The translations under genes and the position numbers were made by a program. The notes beneath the pieces were generated by a model that saw only the letters and a program-made list of their open reading frames with translations, ran no database searches and was not told the origin of the DNA. Below, piece after piece: positions 1 through 11,290 of a stretch of 64,000 nucleotides of DNA. Positions within the stretch are counted from its first letter, which is position 1. The number at the start of each line of letters is the position of its first letter. Source of the stretch: Chlorophyllum brunneum (lineage: Eukaryota; Basidiomycota; Agaricomycetes; Agaricales; Agaricaceae); contig OY756144.1 in the NCBI GenBank assembly GCA_963576785.1, positions 2,356,001 to 2,420,000 of the forward strand. Reading direction: 5' to 3'.

Positions 1-3000
1 ACCGAGTTGATGTATACAACCTGCAACGTGTAGACGCAAACAACGACACTCTCCAGGAACATCAGGCCACAGAAAGTCGCTACTTGTGAGGTATCTTATT
101 GGTCCATTCGATCATTCCTCTGAGTTCATTTTCCAGCCCCAATCTTCAGAAGTCAATTTTCACTCAATCCTGGGACGCCGCATGCTTGCCATCGACCTCG
201 GAGCTCATAATCGTTTCTAACGATGTCCGCGGCCGTCAGCTGTGGGCGTATACCTGGGAAGAAGAATCAGGTTCTAACGTCCAAGTGGCTTCACGAGCGC
301 TTTTCAAGGCGCCCATGCCTGTGACACTGGATTCCAAGGCCACGGCACTCCTTCCACTTGGCACTGGTTTGATTGTTCATGGCGGCTGTGAGATTCAAAC
401 TCCGTGCTGCATATTACCCCACATGCTCACTGCCAACGTCTAGCCGATGGCTACCTGCGGCTTTTATCTCTCGAGCAACTATGTCAAACAAACGATGCCC
501 CGCGTGATCCTATCAAGAAGTCAGATCGATCTCTGAACGGGTATATCACTGGCCTTCACACAGTCACCAACTTGAGAACTAACGAGAGATACATCGCTGG
601 TGGTGCTGACGATGGATCAGTGGCATTCTGGAGCATGAAGTACGTGGGTGCCTCCCGATGCAAGTATTTTGATTGATGTATGCGCAGCAACTTGGAGGTC
701 TGTGGGCGCTGGGTGTTGTTCAACACGACAATGAGCAAGGTTGTCCAGTTCTGTGAGAAGGATAGTCCGTTGTATGGCTGTGCGTTGTGCATAGCAGAGG
801 ATGGTGCGATCGCTGTTATTGTGGTCGATGGATTCCAGTTGTACGTGCTTATTCTATGATCTTCTCCCCCAATGCGACAACTAAGTGTGTGTTTGCAAGC
901 TTGTACCTCATTCCTGGAGCATCAGCGAAATTGGAGTCGATTTGTCTCGGAGGCCATAATCTGTTGTTGATGTATGCTGACCGACGTTGTCGGCTCTGGG
1001 ACGTGCAGACCAAGGAATTCTGGAGATCGATGGGTGTTGAGAAAGCTGATGAGCTACTGGAACAAGGTGGATGGAAGCGAACGTAAGAAGCCAACTTTCG
1101 CCAACATGAAGGGTGTCTAACCTCGTGGGCTCAGTGACCTTGATCAAATCCCCCATGAAGGTTCGATTGTATGGAGGGTTTCTGCTCCACTAGCGAAGGC
1201 CCCGGACACAGGTGTGTCACTCCGAGTACCTCGTGGCGGAACAATCAACTCATAGACCCCAGCCTCTACCCTTTCGCTACAAACAGAACGTTTCATCGCC
1301 GACACCATTGCCATGGCCAAAACCATCAGCACTAGTCGTGATCAAACGCGTGCAATTTTCCAAAGTTTGGATCACCTCCGAACCATCCTTTCAACGCTTC
1401 TTACACCCGGCCTGAACGCTGCTGTAGACTCAATCTGTCATGCCAAACTGGGCGTTAGCAGATCAAGTGTCTCGCTGGGACTGGCAATCTCAGATTCTAT
1501 ATCCGTGTTCAATACAAGAGAGAGTAGAGAGGTTTGGTGTATATCCGGAAATGTCACCGCTACTCGATTGTTGGGGATTGTTGTTGTTTTGAAAGCGGTA
1601 GCTCTATTCGAAGGTTGTTTGTCTCATGCTGTAGATTTTGGAAGAGTGTTGATCATTTACATAGAATATGCGGAGGCAGCGAGTGGCGTCATCTCGTTCT
1701 ATACGACCTCGTTACCGGCGTGTGTCGGCGAGGGGTACAAGCCACCTAGCTTGCCGTACCTAGCTAGCTTGTGGTTCCAGGGCTCGAGTAGGCTTCACCT
1801 CGTTATAATTATTACCGACCTGAAATTTGCTTCTAGCCGAATTGCGACAGGCCATACGTGTGGTGTTCGACGCGAGCATCTCCGCAATGTTGGATGAAGA
1901 AGCGATCTCAACTATCGAACATTGGCAGCATTTCGGTGTGTAAGCTAACTGATCCAAATCTTTCACAAACTCAAGGCTACCTTACTAGTTCCATGCCTCC
2001 AATTACCGTCGGAACGAGAATCCTTGACCGCCGCGCTGTCGTTGTTCATCTGCGGGTACATCGCTGCTGAGAAGTACAGTTTCATGTCTGCACCGTATGT
2101 CATGGTCTACAGTCTTTCATGACCTCGGTTTCATCTCCTGTTTTAGGGTTCTGCGAGATATCTCTAAATCCATCAGCATGTACCTTCTCGACGAAAAGTC
2201 CATATATCGTGTCCTGGCTATCGATCTCTGCTCCCGTGGATTCAACGTCTGGCAGCATTATATCGACTCCATGGAGATTCTGCGATCACTGTTCATGCTG
2301 GCGACGACTTCTCGGAAGAACGATATCTCGACCCAGAATGTCGGTGCGCAAGCGCGAGCTGCCGTTCTACTCATCGCAACAAATAATACCCCACTGTTCA
2401 TGTCAACCTTGGGCCTGGATATTCTGACACCACCGACTCTCGAACACCGGAGAGCCGTGTTGCAGATCGTAGCTTTCTTGATTCGCAAGGTATCTCTACA
2501 CTCTCCCGGTGTCCTATACCAGACTCATACTGCATTGTAGCGGCCTTCAGTGCTTCATCCTAGCTTACCTAAACTGATGGAAGCGGTAGTGAAGTCTCTG
2601 GATCCTAATAATACTACCAATAGAGAAGCAGTTCTCGACACCGCAACAGAAATTATCGGATACGTTGTCAAAACGTGGGTTGAATGATAACCTGATCACT
2701 TCCATGTGCTGATCTGGGCAGCTAGTTTCCCAACAGTTGATTTCCACATGTCCTCACAGCGTCTCGCAGTGGGCACTCACGAAGGCGCTGTAATCATGTA
2801 CGACTTGAAAACAGCCATAAGATTATTCGTTCTTGAAGGTCATAGGAAACCCATCACTGCGGTCAGTTTCTCCCCCGACGGGAGAAGACTTGTGACATTG
2901 TCCATGGAAGAGACTGTTGCGCTAGTTTGGAAGGTCGGAACAAGTTTCATCAGCTTCTTCACTCCTGGAGCACCACCCAGGCAGGGAAATAGTGGAGGGC

Positions 3001-3210
3001 AACCATTCAAAACGTTTAATTTCAATATCGGAAGCGAAGGTGAGCTCAGGTCGTGATTCGAGAGAGGACGGATTTTTTATTGACTGTTTGTTTGTGTACC
3101 TAGGCGTGATGACTGCCGCCGAGGCATTAACGCAAGTCAAGTTTGATTGGACAAGTGATAGAAGTGTAAAGCTGAAGATACGGACTTCGACGCTTACATT
3201 TAGCACCTAG
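1..3210 (+). CDS. WDR7-like WD40 protein (rabconnectin-3 beta type), 5' truncated by window edge
   Basis: Large multi-exon WD40 gene whose start lies upstream of the window; the stop is TAG at 3208-3210. An N-terminal WD40 block is read in pieces across about 120-1090 (for example the segments ending DGSVAFWS and MYADRRCRLWD). A helical middle part follows (about 1310-2540) and a final WD40 repeat pair at about 2706-3056 with LAVGTHEGAVIMYD and PITAVSFSPDGRRL. The last exon (about 3105-3210) encodes a short conserved tail ending TLTFST. WD40 blocks at both ends with a long helical middle match fungal homologues of WDR7/rabconnectin-3 beta, which in animals supports V-ATPase assembly and vesicle acidification; that role is inferred from family. 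Introns are 45-65 nt, e.g. 88-137 and about 393-449. I did not resolve every exon junction in 1090-2700. The gene runs tail-to-tail towards the membrane protein at 3335-4407. Confidence 0.7.
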
Positions 3211-3334
3211 ATTATGTTTCCAAGCGAGAGTCATTAAATCTTAATCACACTGCTGGCAAGTTTGACTTCCGCGCGTCATCCAAGATTCCAACAGAACAGA
3301 ATACATATCAGTACAGGAAGGCAAATACGTGCGT

Positions 3335-4407
3335 TCATACGGACGGCCGGGTCTCAGTGGTGGGTGCTGGCCGTTTAACAAATCTGGATACTGGAATAAA
3401 AGAGCCGAGAACGTGAGCTAAGTATCGAACGAGGTCCGCCGGTGACTCCAGGACCTTTCTACCCCCATCCGAACCCTTACTGTCCAATTGGGCGCTGCCA
3501 GAACTCTTCCCCCCGCTCGAGATAATGAGTTCACGCAAAGGCAAAATCAACAGGAACAACGCCAGCGTCTGGCCGAAAGTCCACTGCGATTCTCCGGATT
3601 GTACGAAAACCGACATCTTGTGTATCATCGTTTCCGTATCGACGACCATGACAATGTTGATCCCGACCAACACGGCCAGCGATATATACCCAGGCAAAAA
3701 AGGTAGCGCGGGTGGATATAGCACAGCATCAGATCCCCGAACCTATAGAGGACTGCCAGGAGTGCCACAACGTTAATGATTGGGGTGGCGACCACAGCAT
3801 ATATTACAAGGGATATCCTGCGGAGCACTTCACTAGTCGTGGTGATGTCCTGACCAAGGATACGAGAGAATGTTGGAGGCGGAGGTGTGCTCTGAGCATT
3901 GACGCTGAAAGTGTCAATAGTCGCCCAGAACCACAGACCAAATGCTGCCACAGAGGAAAGGTGAAGGGAACCAACGACTAGGGGAGCGGCCTTGCGAGCT
4001 GGGGGCAGGGTCCTCACCCTATTCTTGAAATACGTGAGTGGAACCACGCCTTGGTATCGGTATAGGATGGCATAGACAAAAGTGTTTGTGTTATTCATCC
4101 AAGCGAGATTGAGAATGATAAGGGCGTGATACGTGCTCATCCCCACTGTCCTGGCCTGTACGAATGCGGACGCAAGCAATGCGCAAGCCGTCAGGAGGAC
4201 AGACATTGACACCCCTTCCACTAGCGCCAATTCCTTTCCCTCTACTTTCCCATCCCAAAGGGCCTTAACCGCCAGGACTGGGGCAATGAAGTTCTGGAAA
4301 TAGATGGCGACACGGACGCCTATACCTGCGATATCGGGGTTGGGAAGGATACAATTTGAGGGGATGTGTGTTAAACCTGGTGAAGCGGCACACATAGTAG
4401 CAGACAT
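3335..4407 (-). CDS. Multi-pass membrane protein of unknown function (fungal family)
   Basis: Two exons, complement(3335..3742) and complement(3808..4407), encode 335 residues. The 65 nt intron 3743-3807 has a GTAATA donor, an ATTAAC branch-like site and a TATAG acceptor. It contains no stop in the upstream frame, so an unspliced reading looks open for another 60 residues before failing. Hydrophobic segments occur at about residues 30-50, 68-90, 95-120, 150-172, 210-235 and 260-280. A conserved-looking stretch WMNNTNTFVYAILY lies near residue 105. The C-terminus is Ser/Gly-rich and basic. I recognise the pattern only as a family frequent in Agaricomycetes without an assigned function; transporter or sensor would be a guess. 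It is convergent with the WDR7-like gene (125 bp between stops). Confidence 0.6.
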
Positions 4408-4939
4408 GACGAGTCAGGCAAAGAAAAGCTGTTCATTTGCTTCCAATTTTAAGCAACAGCCTGCATGAACCGAACAACGAATTCTTTTTTGAAGAAAGAG
4501 TCTAGTATAATCGCACGCTGTCGGGTTAATGATGTATTTGATCAGCTTCTAGCCCAAGAAAATACATATGCGTCCACATGACCTCACCGTCCTACTTCTT
4601 CCCGAAACACGCGCCACAACATGAAGGGGATGGAATACAACACCTGCCGTACGGTGTTACCTTATCCACGACGTCTCAGGATCACCAATGATAGACTGAC
4701 GATCGGTGATTATGTTTGGGGTATAATGTTCGGCTTCTCCACTATCATTATGGAGTGCTGACTTGAGGTTATATGTGTACAACACTTTATAAGTAAATTG
4801 AGCACTTCATCGAGTTCCACAACCCGCGGTTTCATGGCCTATGTTTGGCTACTCTTTAGAAGGATGATACCATACTATAGAGTATTGTGAAAAGAAAGCA
4901 AGATGAAATACAACACAGGACTATTTTCTCGGGAACGGA
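4408..4939. other. Intergenic region 4408-4939
   Basis: About 530 bp between the start of the membrane-protein gene and the 3' end of the double-NACHT gene. It is AT-rich with several short A/T runs. I see no open frame with family resemblance and no RNA gene. It should hold the membrane-protein promoter (right side of 4407) and the NACHT 3' flank. Confidence 0.4.
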
Positions 4940-7930
4940 TCAGGATAGATCCTCAAAGTAGTAAGGAAGAAGATAGTATCCCTCGTATCCTTGTCGTTCA
5001 GCATCTCCACACTCAATAAATAGACAACACCCGTCATCCCTCCCAAACAGTATGACTGGATGTTCGGGTGTCTTATCTTTAAGGTCATTGATGTGCTGTC
5101 TGATACGAGCAGCGCGTATACTATCATGATTGCCCTGAAAAAAGTCTTGTTCAGCGAGCAACGGCTACATCCAGAAAAAGGAATGAGCGTGGTGCGATGG
5201 GTCAATGTTTAGATACCTGCCTCCTGGTGCATTCGACCACGCAATGGAAACGAGCCTTTGGAATAACTGCAGGCAGGTTTATGCCACAACACACGATGCA
5301 GATCTAAAGACTTGACTGAAACAAAACGGATGATTTTCCTATGTAAAAACCACTCCTAGAAATGGTAAAAATGTTGTCAGGGCTATGTTCCTTGAAAGTT
5401 AACTGAAGTAAACCCGACCTTGCCGAGAATCTGACCCCTTGACAAGTTGGCATATCCCCCGAATATTTTTATGTGTTCTCGATAATTGAGATCTTCAAAA
5501 GAGGAAATTAGGTGGTCGTACTGATCTGAGTGTTTGTTGCTCCTGTAGTTGTTTAGAAACCAGCGAAGCGATTGTTCGAAAATTTGACGCCTGGTTGCAC
5601 CTGCATCTCGATTTGGCCATGACAGCGTTAATCTTGGAATCCAAACAGCCGCTTTCGGTACAGTTAACAGGATGATGGTCATAGGATACGAAGAACATAC
5701 CTTCAGCATGCGACTCTTTTAGTATTTGCACACTCGCTTCGAGAGCTGCTCCCAGAGCCCACTCTTGATCAATGTGAAGCTTGGCCCCAGGATCACTCAG
5801 GTAAACAATGAAGGAGTGGTGAGTGGCCTCAACGGGTCTACTCGATGCTTGTTGGGGTGATGGGATATCTAGAAGTGAACCGAGGCCCTCGAGTGCTTTG
5901 TATGCATCGTCTCTAGTGAGATGAAGCCAATTGCAAGTCAAGAGGAAATTACTTTGGGGCATCCCAGGAAGTAACTGTGCTAATAGTCGTTTCGTATTCC
6001 GAGACATACCACCAGGGATTGAAGAAAGAATCATGGTATAAAGGGCCTTCGAACGGTGACACGGGTCTTGTCGCTCATCAAAAGGACCCAGGGAATCAAT
6101 GAAGTCCAAAACCTTCTTGAGTTGGCCACGAGAGTCATTGTAAAAAGGATCGCAAATGAATCGAATCATTGCAGAGGTTAAGGGGAATGGCGTAGAGGCA
6201 ATCCCTGCTATCTGCGCAACCGCATACTGCCACTCTGAGTGCAGGGACTGGGAATAACCTCCCCTAACCGGGAAAAGCTCATGGGTATCCCGATGTAGGA
6301 TGTCGCCAAGCTGAGTCTCAATGTAGGGCATAATGTCTTCCGTGCCAACAGTCACAGGGATCTCTGAGCAGGCCCCCTCGAATTCAGAAAAGGCCTGCGA
6401 TAGGCGCTGTTCCCAACAGCTTGAGATGATCCAAATGAGGGACGTGATTTTGTGCGCCAATGTAAAGTCACGGATGAGTCGGATAAATTCTATGAGGATA
6501 ATCGGTCCATCTAGCAGTGATTTGTCCAGTCCATCGAGAAGAATTAAGACGGTCTCATTGGACCCCCCAAGTAGCTCCTTTCCGGCCAAGGGCTTCACAA
6601 TGAAGCGATAAAATTGCTCACGTACAGAACTATGGAGAATCCAAGGATTGTTGGCAAGGAGACCTTTGACGTACGCTTTGTAGCGCGGGTACCGAGCGGA
6701 TAGTTGATGTGCAATGGTGGGAACCACAACCTCCGCAGTCACACTTCTCGAAAAGAACAATGAGGCGCCTAGTACGAAGGACGTAGGTAAATCGCGCTCT
6801 GCAACCATCAACATAATGGCCGTTTTCCCCACGCCCTCGTTTCCATGAAGCCATAGGACCCTTTCCCTACGAGCTTCTAGCCACTCTCGAATCGTACCAT
6901 ACACACGCCGCCCGATGTCGTGATAGCATTGCTGTACGGGAAAACGAGATGGGGAATTGAATGTGACGTCGAGTATTGCATATTCCGCAAGCAAATGGGT
7001 TGCCTTGGGAGAAGTCGGCGGGAAGTAGAATTTGAGGTCATCATAAATTGTTTCCTTTGAGAACGGGGTCTTGATGTTCGTTGGTGCACCTTTAGTCTGC
7101 GGGTCAAAGCGGCTGGAAATGAGCCACAGGAAAGGTGCTTCAGGATATTGGCACGCAAATTCGTCGATAAGACGGACAAGTTCAGCTTGCGCCCATGTGT
7201 CTCTACAACAATCCAATCCGTCAATGAGGATAACCACAGTATCACGCCATGGTTCGAACAGTCTCCTCCCAGACCTAGCGAAAGGTTTGACAAAAAATCT
7301 TTTAAATTGATGATCCAGGGGTTTCTCAATTAGCCGGGGATCAGCGCGAACGAGGAGCTCTGTGAGGTACTTTCGGTAGTGCGGGTACTTGGTTATGAGT
7401 TGATACGCGATGGTGATGAGGGCATGCTGGGAGATCATTGGAAGCCGACAGAAATAAAGTGGGGCAGAACAGGGGATCGCTTGATTTGGCTTCTGTTTCT
7501 GCTATTGACTGCATGACAGCAGACTTTCCGACATTAGGATCACCGTATAACCATAAAATCTTGTTTTCCCGGGCAGGGTTCAGCATCCAGTTTCGGATGG
7601 ACGCGCGAAGAGCCCCTTGTGTGAGAGGATGGCAGCGTGGGGGGTGAGCACGCTCAAGCGAGTCGTAAAGAGCGGTAGGAATAATATTTGTTGCAATGAT
7701 TTTCTCGACTATGGCTCATGAGCCCCCAAAGTGTAGGTTCGCGTATGCTACTCACAATCTTTGGTGTCTTCGTCTGTGATTTCGTCTTCGTCCAGATGGC
7801 CAAGGAAGATATCTGCATAGTGTTCAAGGGGTATTAGGCGAGGAGTGCAATAGCGTTGAGCCCAAACCTTTAAGCCTGGTAAAGAATCCTCCGGCCATAC
7901 TTGAGAATTGTAGCCTCGGGGGTGGGGGTG
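4940..7930 (-). pseudogene. Double-NACHT STAND protein gene, frame-disrupted in the first NACHT
   Basis: A multi-exon NACHT gene read on the minus strand. Exon pieces: about 7756-7930, 5701-7708 (intron 7709-7755, GTGAGT donor), 5419-5651 (intron 5652-5700), about 5217-5355, and a last exon near 4940-5161. It carries two NACHT modules in series. Module 1 has P-loop GDPNVGKS (near 7530) and Walker B VVILIDGLD. Module 2 has P-loop GNEGVGKT (near 6850) and VLILLDGLD. The segment before each P-loop is itself repeated (LYDSLERAHPPRCHP against LDVTFNSPSRFPV), so the whole module was duplicated. Between P-loop 1 and its Walker B the frame shifts by one base at a GGG run near 7428-7430 (plus-strand view). 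Walker B is followed by C or K instead of the usual E, and module 2 has SSCWE where the intact paralogue at 39-41 kb has TSRPE. The 5' end and the 4th/5th exon junctions are uncertain. NACHT NTPases act in fungal allorecognition; this copy is probably decayed. Confidence 0.7.
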
Positions 7931-8157
7931 GGGGTTATGGGTGAAGGTCGTGGGTGCTTAGGCGTTAGACACTGCCCACGTACTCACGTCGCGCATTGAT
8001 TCTTCCAAGCCATTGTACCTATCAAGTTAGGCCGTTTGTAATTGCATCTCGAACAAGATTTCTGACTTAGGCGCGGAGAATACAAGAATAGTCGTTGGCA
8101 GTGCCAACCGTTTCTACTTAAAAAAGTCGCTTTAAAATTCAAAAGCCTCATCGCCTC

Positions 8158-9343
8158 ATGTTACCTCCTCATCAGAAGTATCCCCCAGCCCTTCTGTTAA
8201 CCCAGAGCCTCTCAAGTTCAACTCCCATCGTCCAAGAATCTATCTTCAAAGATGTAGAGAGTCGCATCAACAGGTTCTGCGATGGTCCGCCACAACTAGA
8301 ACCACAACCCATTTTGGATTCAATCAATGATATTAATGGAATTCTCCATCGGCAAGAGGAAGAATTACGCTATGGGAAGGTTACCTTGTACGTATGCCTA
8401 ACCGGTCAGAAAGAGCCAGCCATGAATGCGCGAACTGTGTCCACATAAGGTCCTGAGTAAGGAGCTGTCGCAGCTGTGCGAGACTTCCACTTGTTTCCTC
8501 AGGGTAGAGTTTGTTTCCGCGGTAGAAGATAGCCTTAGGGTTGCCATGACTGGGCGTTTGCTCTGTACCAAGGCAATTGTATGTTGCCAGTCTGTCCAAA
8601 GCTTCGCTCTAGAAGAAATCAGCGAATTTATACGTGAAATGGCCCTGCAGTCGTGGAGTTTGTACACGGGAGCCAAAGCGACTCTCGAATGTTTCCGTTG
8701 TGTCCGTGCAAAAGCAGCGGAAGTGTGTCTTTGTACCCTGGGTCATTGTTTGTTTTCAACTGACAAAACCACAGAACCAACAGAAGTGGGAAAGCTGGTG
8801 GAACAAGGGGTCGAGAGACGAGGATATGAAGGCTATATGTAAGGAGCACCCCGCCACATGAATACTAGCCAAACTAACTGTTCTTGCTATTGACAGGGGA
8901 ACTATATTCTCGAGCAATGTTCGCAGTAACCCAGGGGATTAACGCTCATGATACTCCTCTGGATCATTTCGTGACATGGTGGTATGACACATATTTTGGG
9001 CTCCTTAGCATCGCGGACCACCTCAAGTCGATGGAAACTGCGCCAAAGATTAATTTACAGAGCCTTGAAAAGCGCTGGGAAAGTTTGGTGAGTGATTACC
9101 GAAGGTATGAACTTGAGGTGAGTAATGCATTTTTCTCATGAAGCGTCGACACTGACATGACTGCAGGTTATGCGTGCGCTTGACGAAGCAACAAAACTCG
9201 TCAAGGGGCGTAGTGAGGAGAGCCATCCTCATCTGGAATTAATCAATAGCAGGTTGTATGAGCTCACACTTACGGAAGGACATGAGCTACAGCCGTCGAA
9301 AGTTGTTAGTAAGATGGACAACAACTCATATTCGAGTGATTAG
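8158..9343 (+). CDS. Basidiomycete hypothetical protein, helical/coiled
   Basis: Multi-exon gene starting at ATG 8158 and ending TAG 9341-9343. The first exon runs to about 8389 (GTACGT donor) and includes SESIFKDVES-like and ILHRQEEELR segments typical of a long helix. Middle coding lies between about 8450 and 8732. The last three exons are about 8780-8838, 8897-9117 and 9167-9343, with introns 8839-8896 and 9118-9166 in consistent phase. Recognisable blocks are QKWESWWNKGSRDEDM and INAHDTPLDHFVTWWYDTYF, then a C-terminus ending KMDNNSYSSD. No transmembrane segment or catalytic motif is visible. I recognise it as a protein widely kept in mushroom genomes but know no function. It is divergent from the NACHT gene on its left and ends 54 bp before the stop of the CoA-transferase gene. 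Junctions between 8389 and 8732 were not fully solved. Confidence 0.55.
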
Positions 9344-9397
9344 TGGAGTCGTCGGGTAGGCTACATATTTTAATTGGGACAATACCTTGCATCTGTG

Positions 9398-11108
9398 TTA
9401 CGCTGTATTACTCTCCAACCATTTTGCTTCATGCGCATTCAACACGACTGGGGCTTCTCCTTGCGCGCACGGCGTAAGGCCCAACACAGCTGGGTGTTTC
9501 AACGCCACCATCCCGCCTTTCTTCCCCGACCCCGAGCTGACCTTCCACTCGCCCACGAATTGTTGCACTTCAGGATCCAGTACACCTATCGGAGGTAACG
9601 GTTTTCCTAAACCGAAACCTATTTCAGGTGAGATTCGACCTAGAGAACGGAGATATTGCCCGACGCCTGCTAGTGAGACGCGGACTTCGTATGAGCCGCC
9701 TTCCTGTTGGTAAGATAGAAAATAAGTCAGGGATTCCGGGGGAGTGGTGGGAGGGGGAAGGAAGCGTACGGTGATAGATTTGCATAAAGCAACGATGGTG
9801 CCGAAAGCGAGGAGGTATCCACCGGTGTAGTCTAAGACTTGGAACGGAAACGCCTTGGGGTTGAGAGGATCAGGAATTGGTGAATCTGGATTAGAGAAGT
9901 GGTGGTACGCTTCAGCTTCGGCGTAGTTGAGCCCTGTGGCTGTTTGGACAAGGGAATCGAACTGGATTGTTTGTTGTCGGAATATACCTCTTGCGTGGTG
10001 AAATCTTAGGACGTACGCCACGGTAATCTTTCCAAGGACCTTCCCAACTCCATGCGCAGAGGTTAGCGCTGGAGTGTTGCGCAGTCGACCGGGCTGGTGA
10101 GATCGAGTTGGGTTGTACGTTTGCCCCGTGATGTATCTATATCGAGGCCGGGTAGAGCTGGGAGATTGAGAGATGTGATTAAGAGGTTATCTGCACCATG
10201 AGCTAGAAGTAAGAGACGGTCAATAGGCAAGAAAATGTGGGAAGATCTAATCTTACCGGCAAGTGCTCTTCCGGCGACGGGTCCCGCAAGGACACGACTT
10301 AGGTCAAGAACGCGTATTCCTTGTAGAGGGTGGTCATTCTGGGGGAGAGTTTGTTTAGGTGCGTTACCGATTTTGGTGATCGTCAGAGGTGGGTTTGCAA
10401 CGAGAAATTCGGCATGTGGGTGTTTGTCCCAGTCATCAAGGGAACGATACGCAGAAGCGCACATTCCATGGTTCATTGCCTCCCGTTCGAACTCTTCGGC
10501 GTTCCATTGTAAGATTGCCGCGGCAACTTGATCCCTTGTAATCTCTGAGGTATCGGGTAGGCGTAGGAGGTTTAAAATACCCCGCCTATGACTGTAAGAA
10601 TTCCGTCAGAAGTCCATCACGTATAGTAAAGGATGGACAGTACTGTGGAAAGTTTGTGTGGATCCTGACAAAGCTTCGATCTTTGGTCGGGTAGATTCCC
10701 GCAACAGGGTCCCAGATACCCGAGGGACCCTCTCCATCCAATGTATAATAAGCGGAGCTTTCTAGATGGATGTATTACCGCTGATCGACCGATGTTTGTT
10801 TGAACAGGGACGCACGATACTCGAGGCAGGCATGTCGAGCATCGACGGCAACATCTTGTTCGACACCAGTCCTCAGGTAGTGTAGATACGCTGAAGCAAG
10901 GCCAGAGAGACCAATGCTAGCCTACAATAACTTATTAGCTGAATCACATATACTACTGTAACAAACTTGCCTGAGCAATCGCCCCTAACTTGAAGGAAGA
11001 GTTGATTGCGGTGTCGGGGTCGCCATGGAATTTCAAGTGGTTCAAAAAATCGACAGGGAGGTCCTGGGTAAGCCATAGGTCCTTCGCTATGTCCATAGGA
11101 CCGGTCAT
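9398..11108 (-). pseudogene. Class III (CaiB/BaiF) CoA-transferase family, internal coding deletion
   Basis: Exons spliced in phase: complement(10971..11108), (10816..10921), (10644..10761), (10257..10591), (about 10017..10202), (9770..9961) and (9398..9703). Family blocks are all present in order: GAIAQ/ASIGLSGLASAYLHYLRTG, EQDVAVDARHACLEY, IHTNFPHHR, QGIRVLDLSRVLAGPVAGRALA, AHGADNLLITS, then CAWSWEGPW and RGFDSLVQTATG, and a C-terminal half ending near LNAHEA. CaiB-type enzymes move CoA between carboxylic acids; the substrate here cannot be told. The first intron (10922-10970) is a GC-AG type. Between DLTSPVDCATL and NLCAWSWEGPW there is no room for the 35-40 residues the family normally has, and the two sides are in different frames (near 10070-10095), so the gene looks broken by a deletion. 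Divergent, with 182 bp between starts, from the processing peptidase gene. Confidence 0.75.
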
Positions 11109-11290
11109 GGTTAACGGTAGGCCGGATCGCCATACCGGTCGAGTAGAGTCCTTGCATAAACACGGTCATTCGGCTATGCCGTTGGGTCACGTGGAGGCGA
11201 GTGCTTCCGGCAAGTCCCGGATTTTGGGTGTGACCGTGTCCTCCCGAGCCTCTACTTCAAAAAAGTTGGACGGGCGATTCTACGGTGCAG
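11109..11290. promoter_or_regulatory. Shared divergent promoter region
   Basis: Only 182 bp separate the ATG of the CoA-transferase gene (11108, minus) from the ATG of the processing peptidase gene (11291, plus), so both must start transcription from this short stretch or from inside each other. No clear TATA box is seen. This is inferred from gene placement only. Confidence 0.4.
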
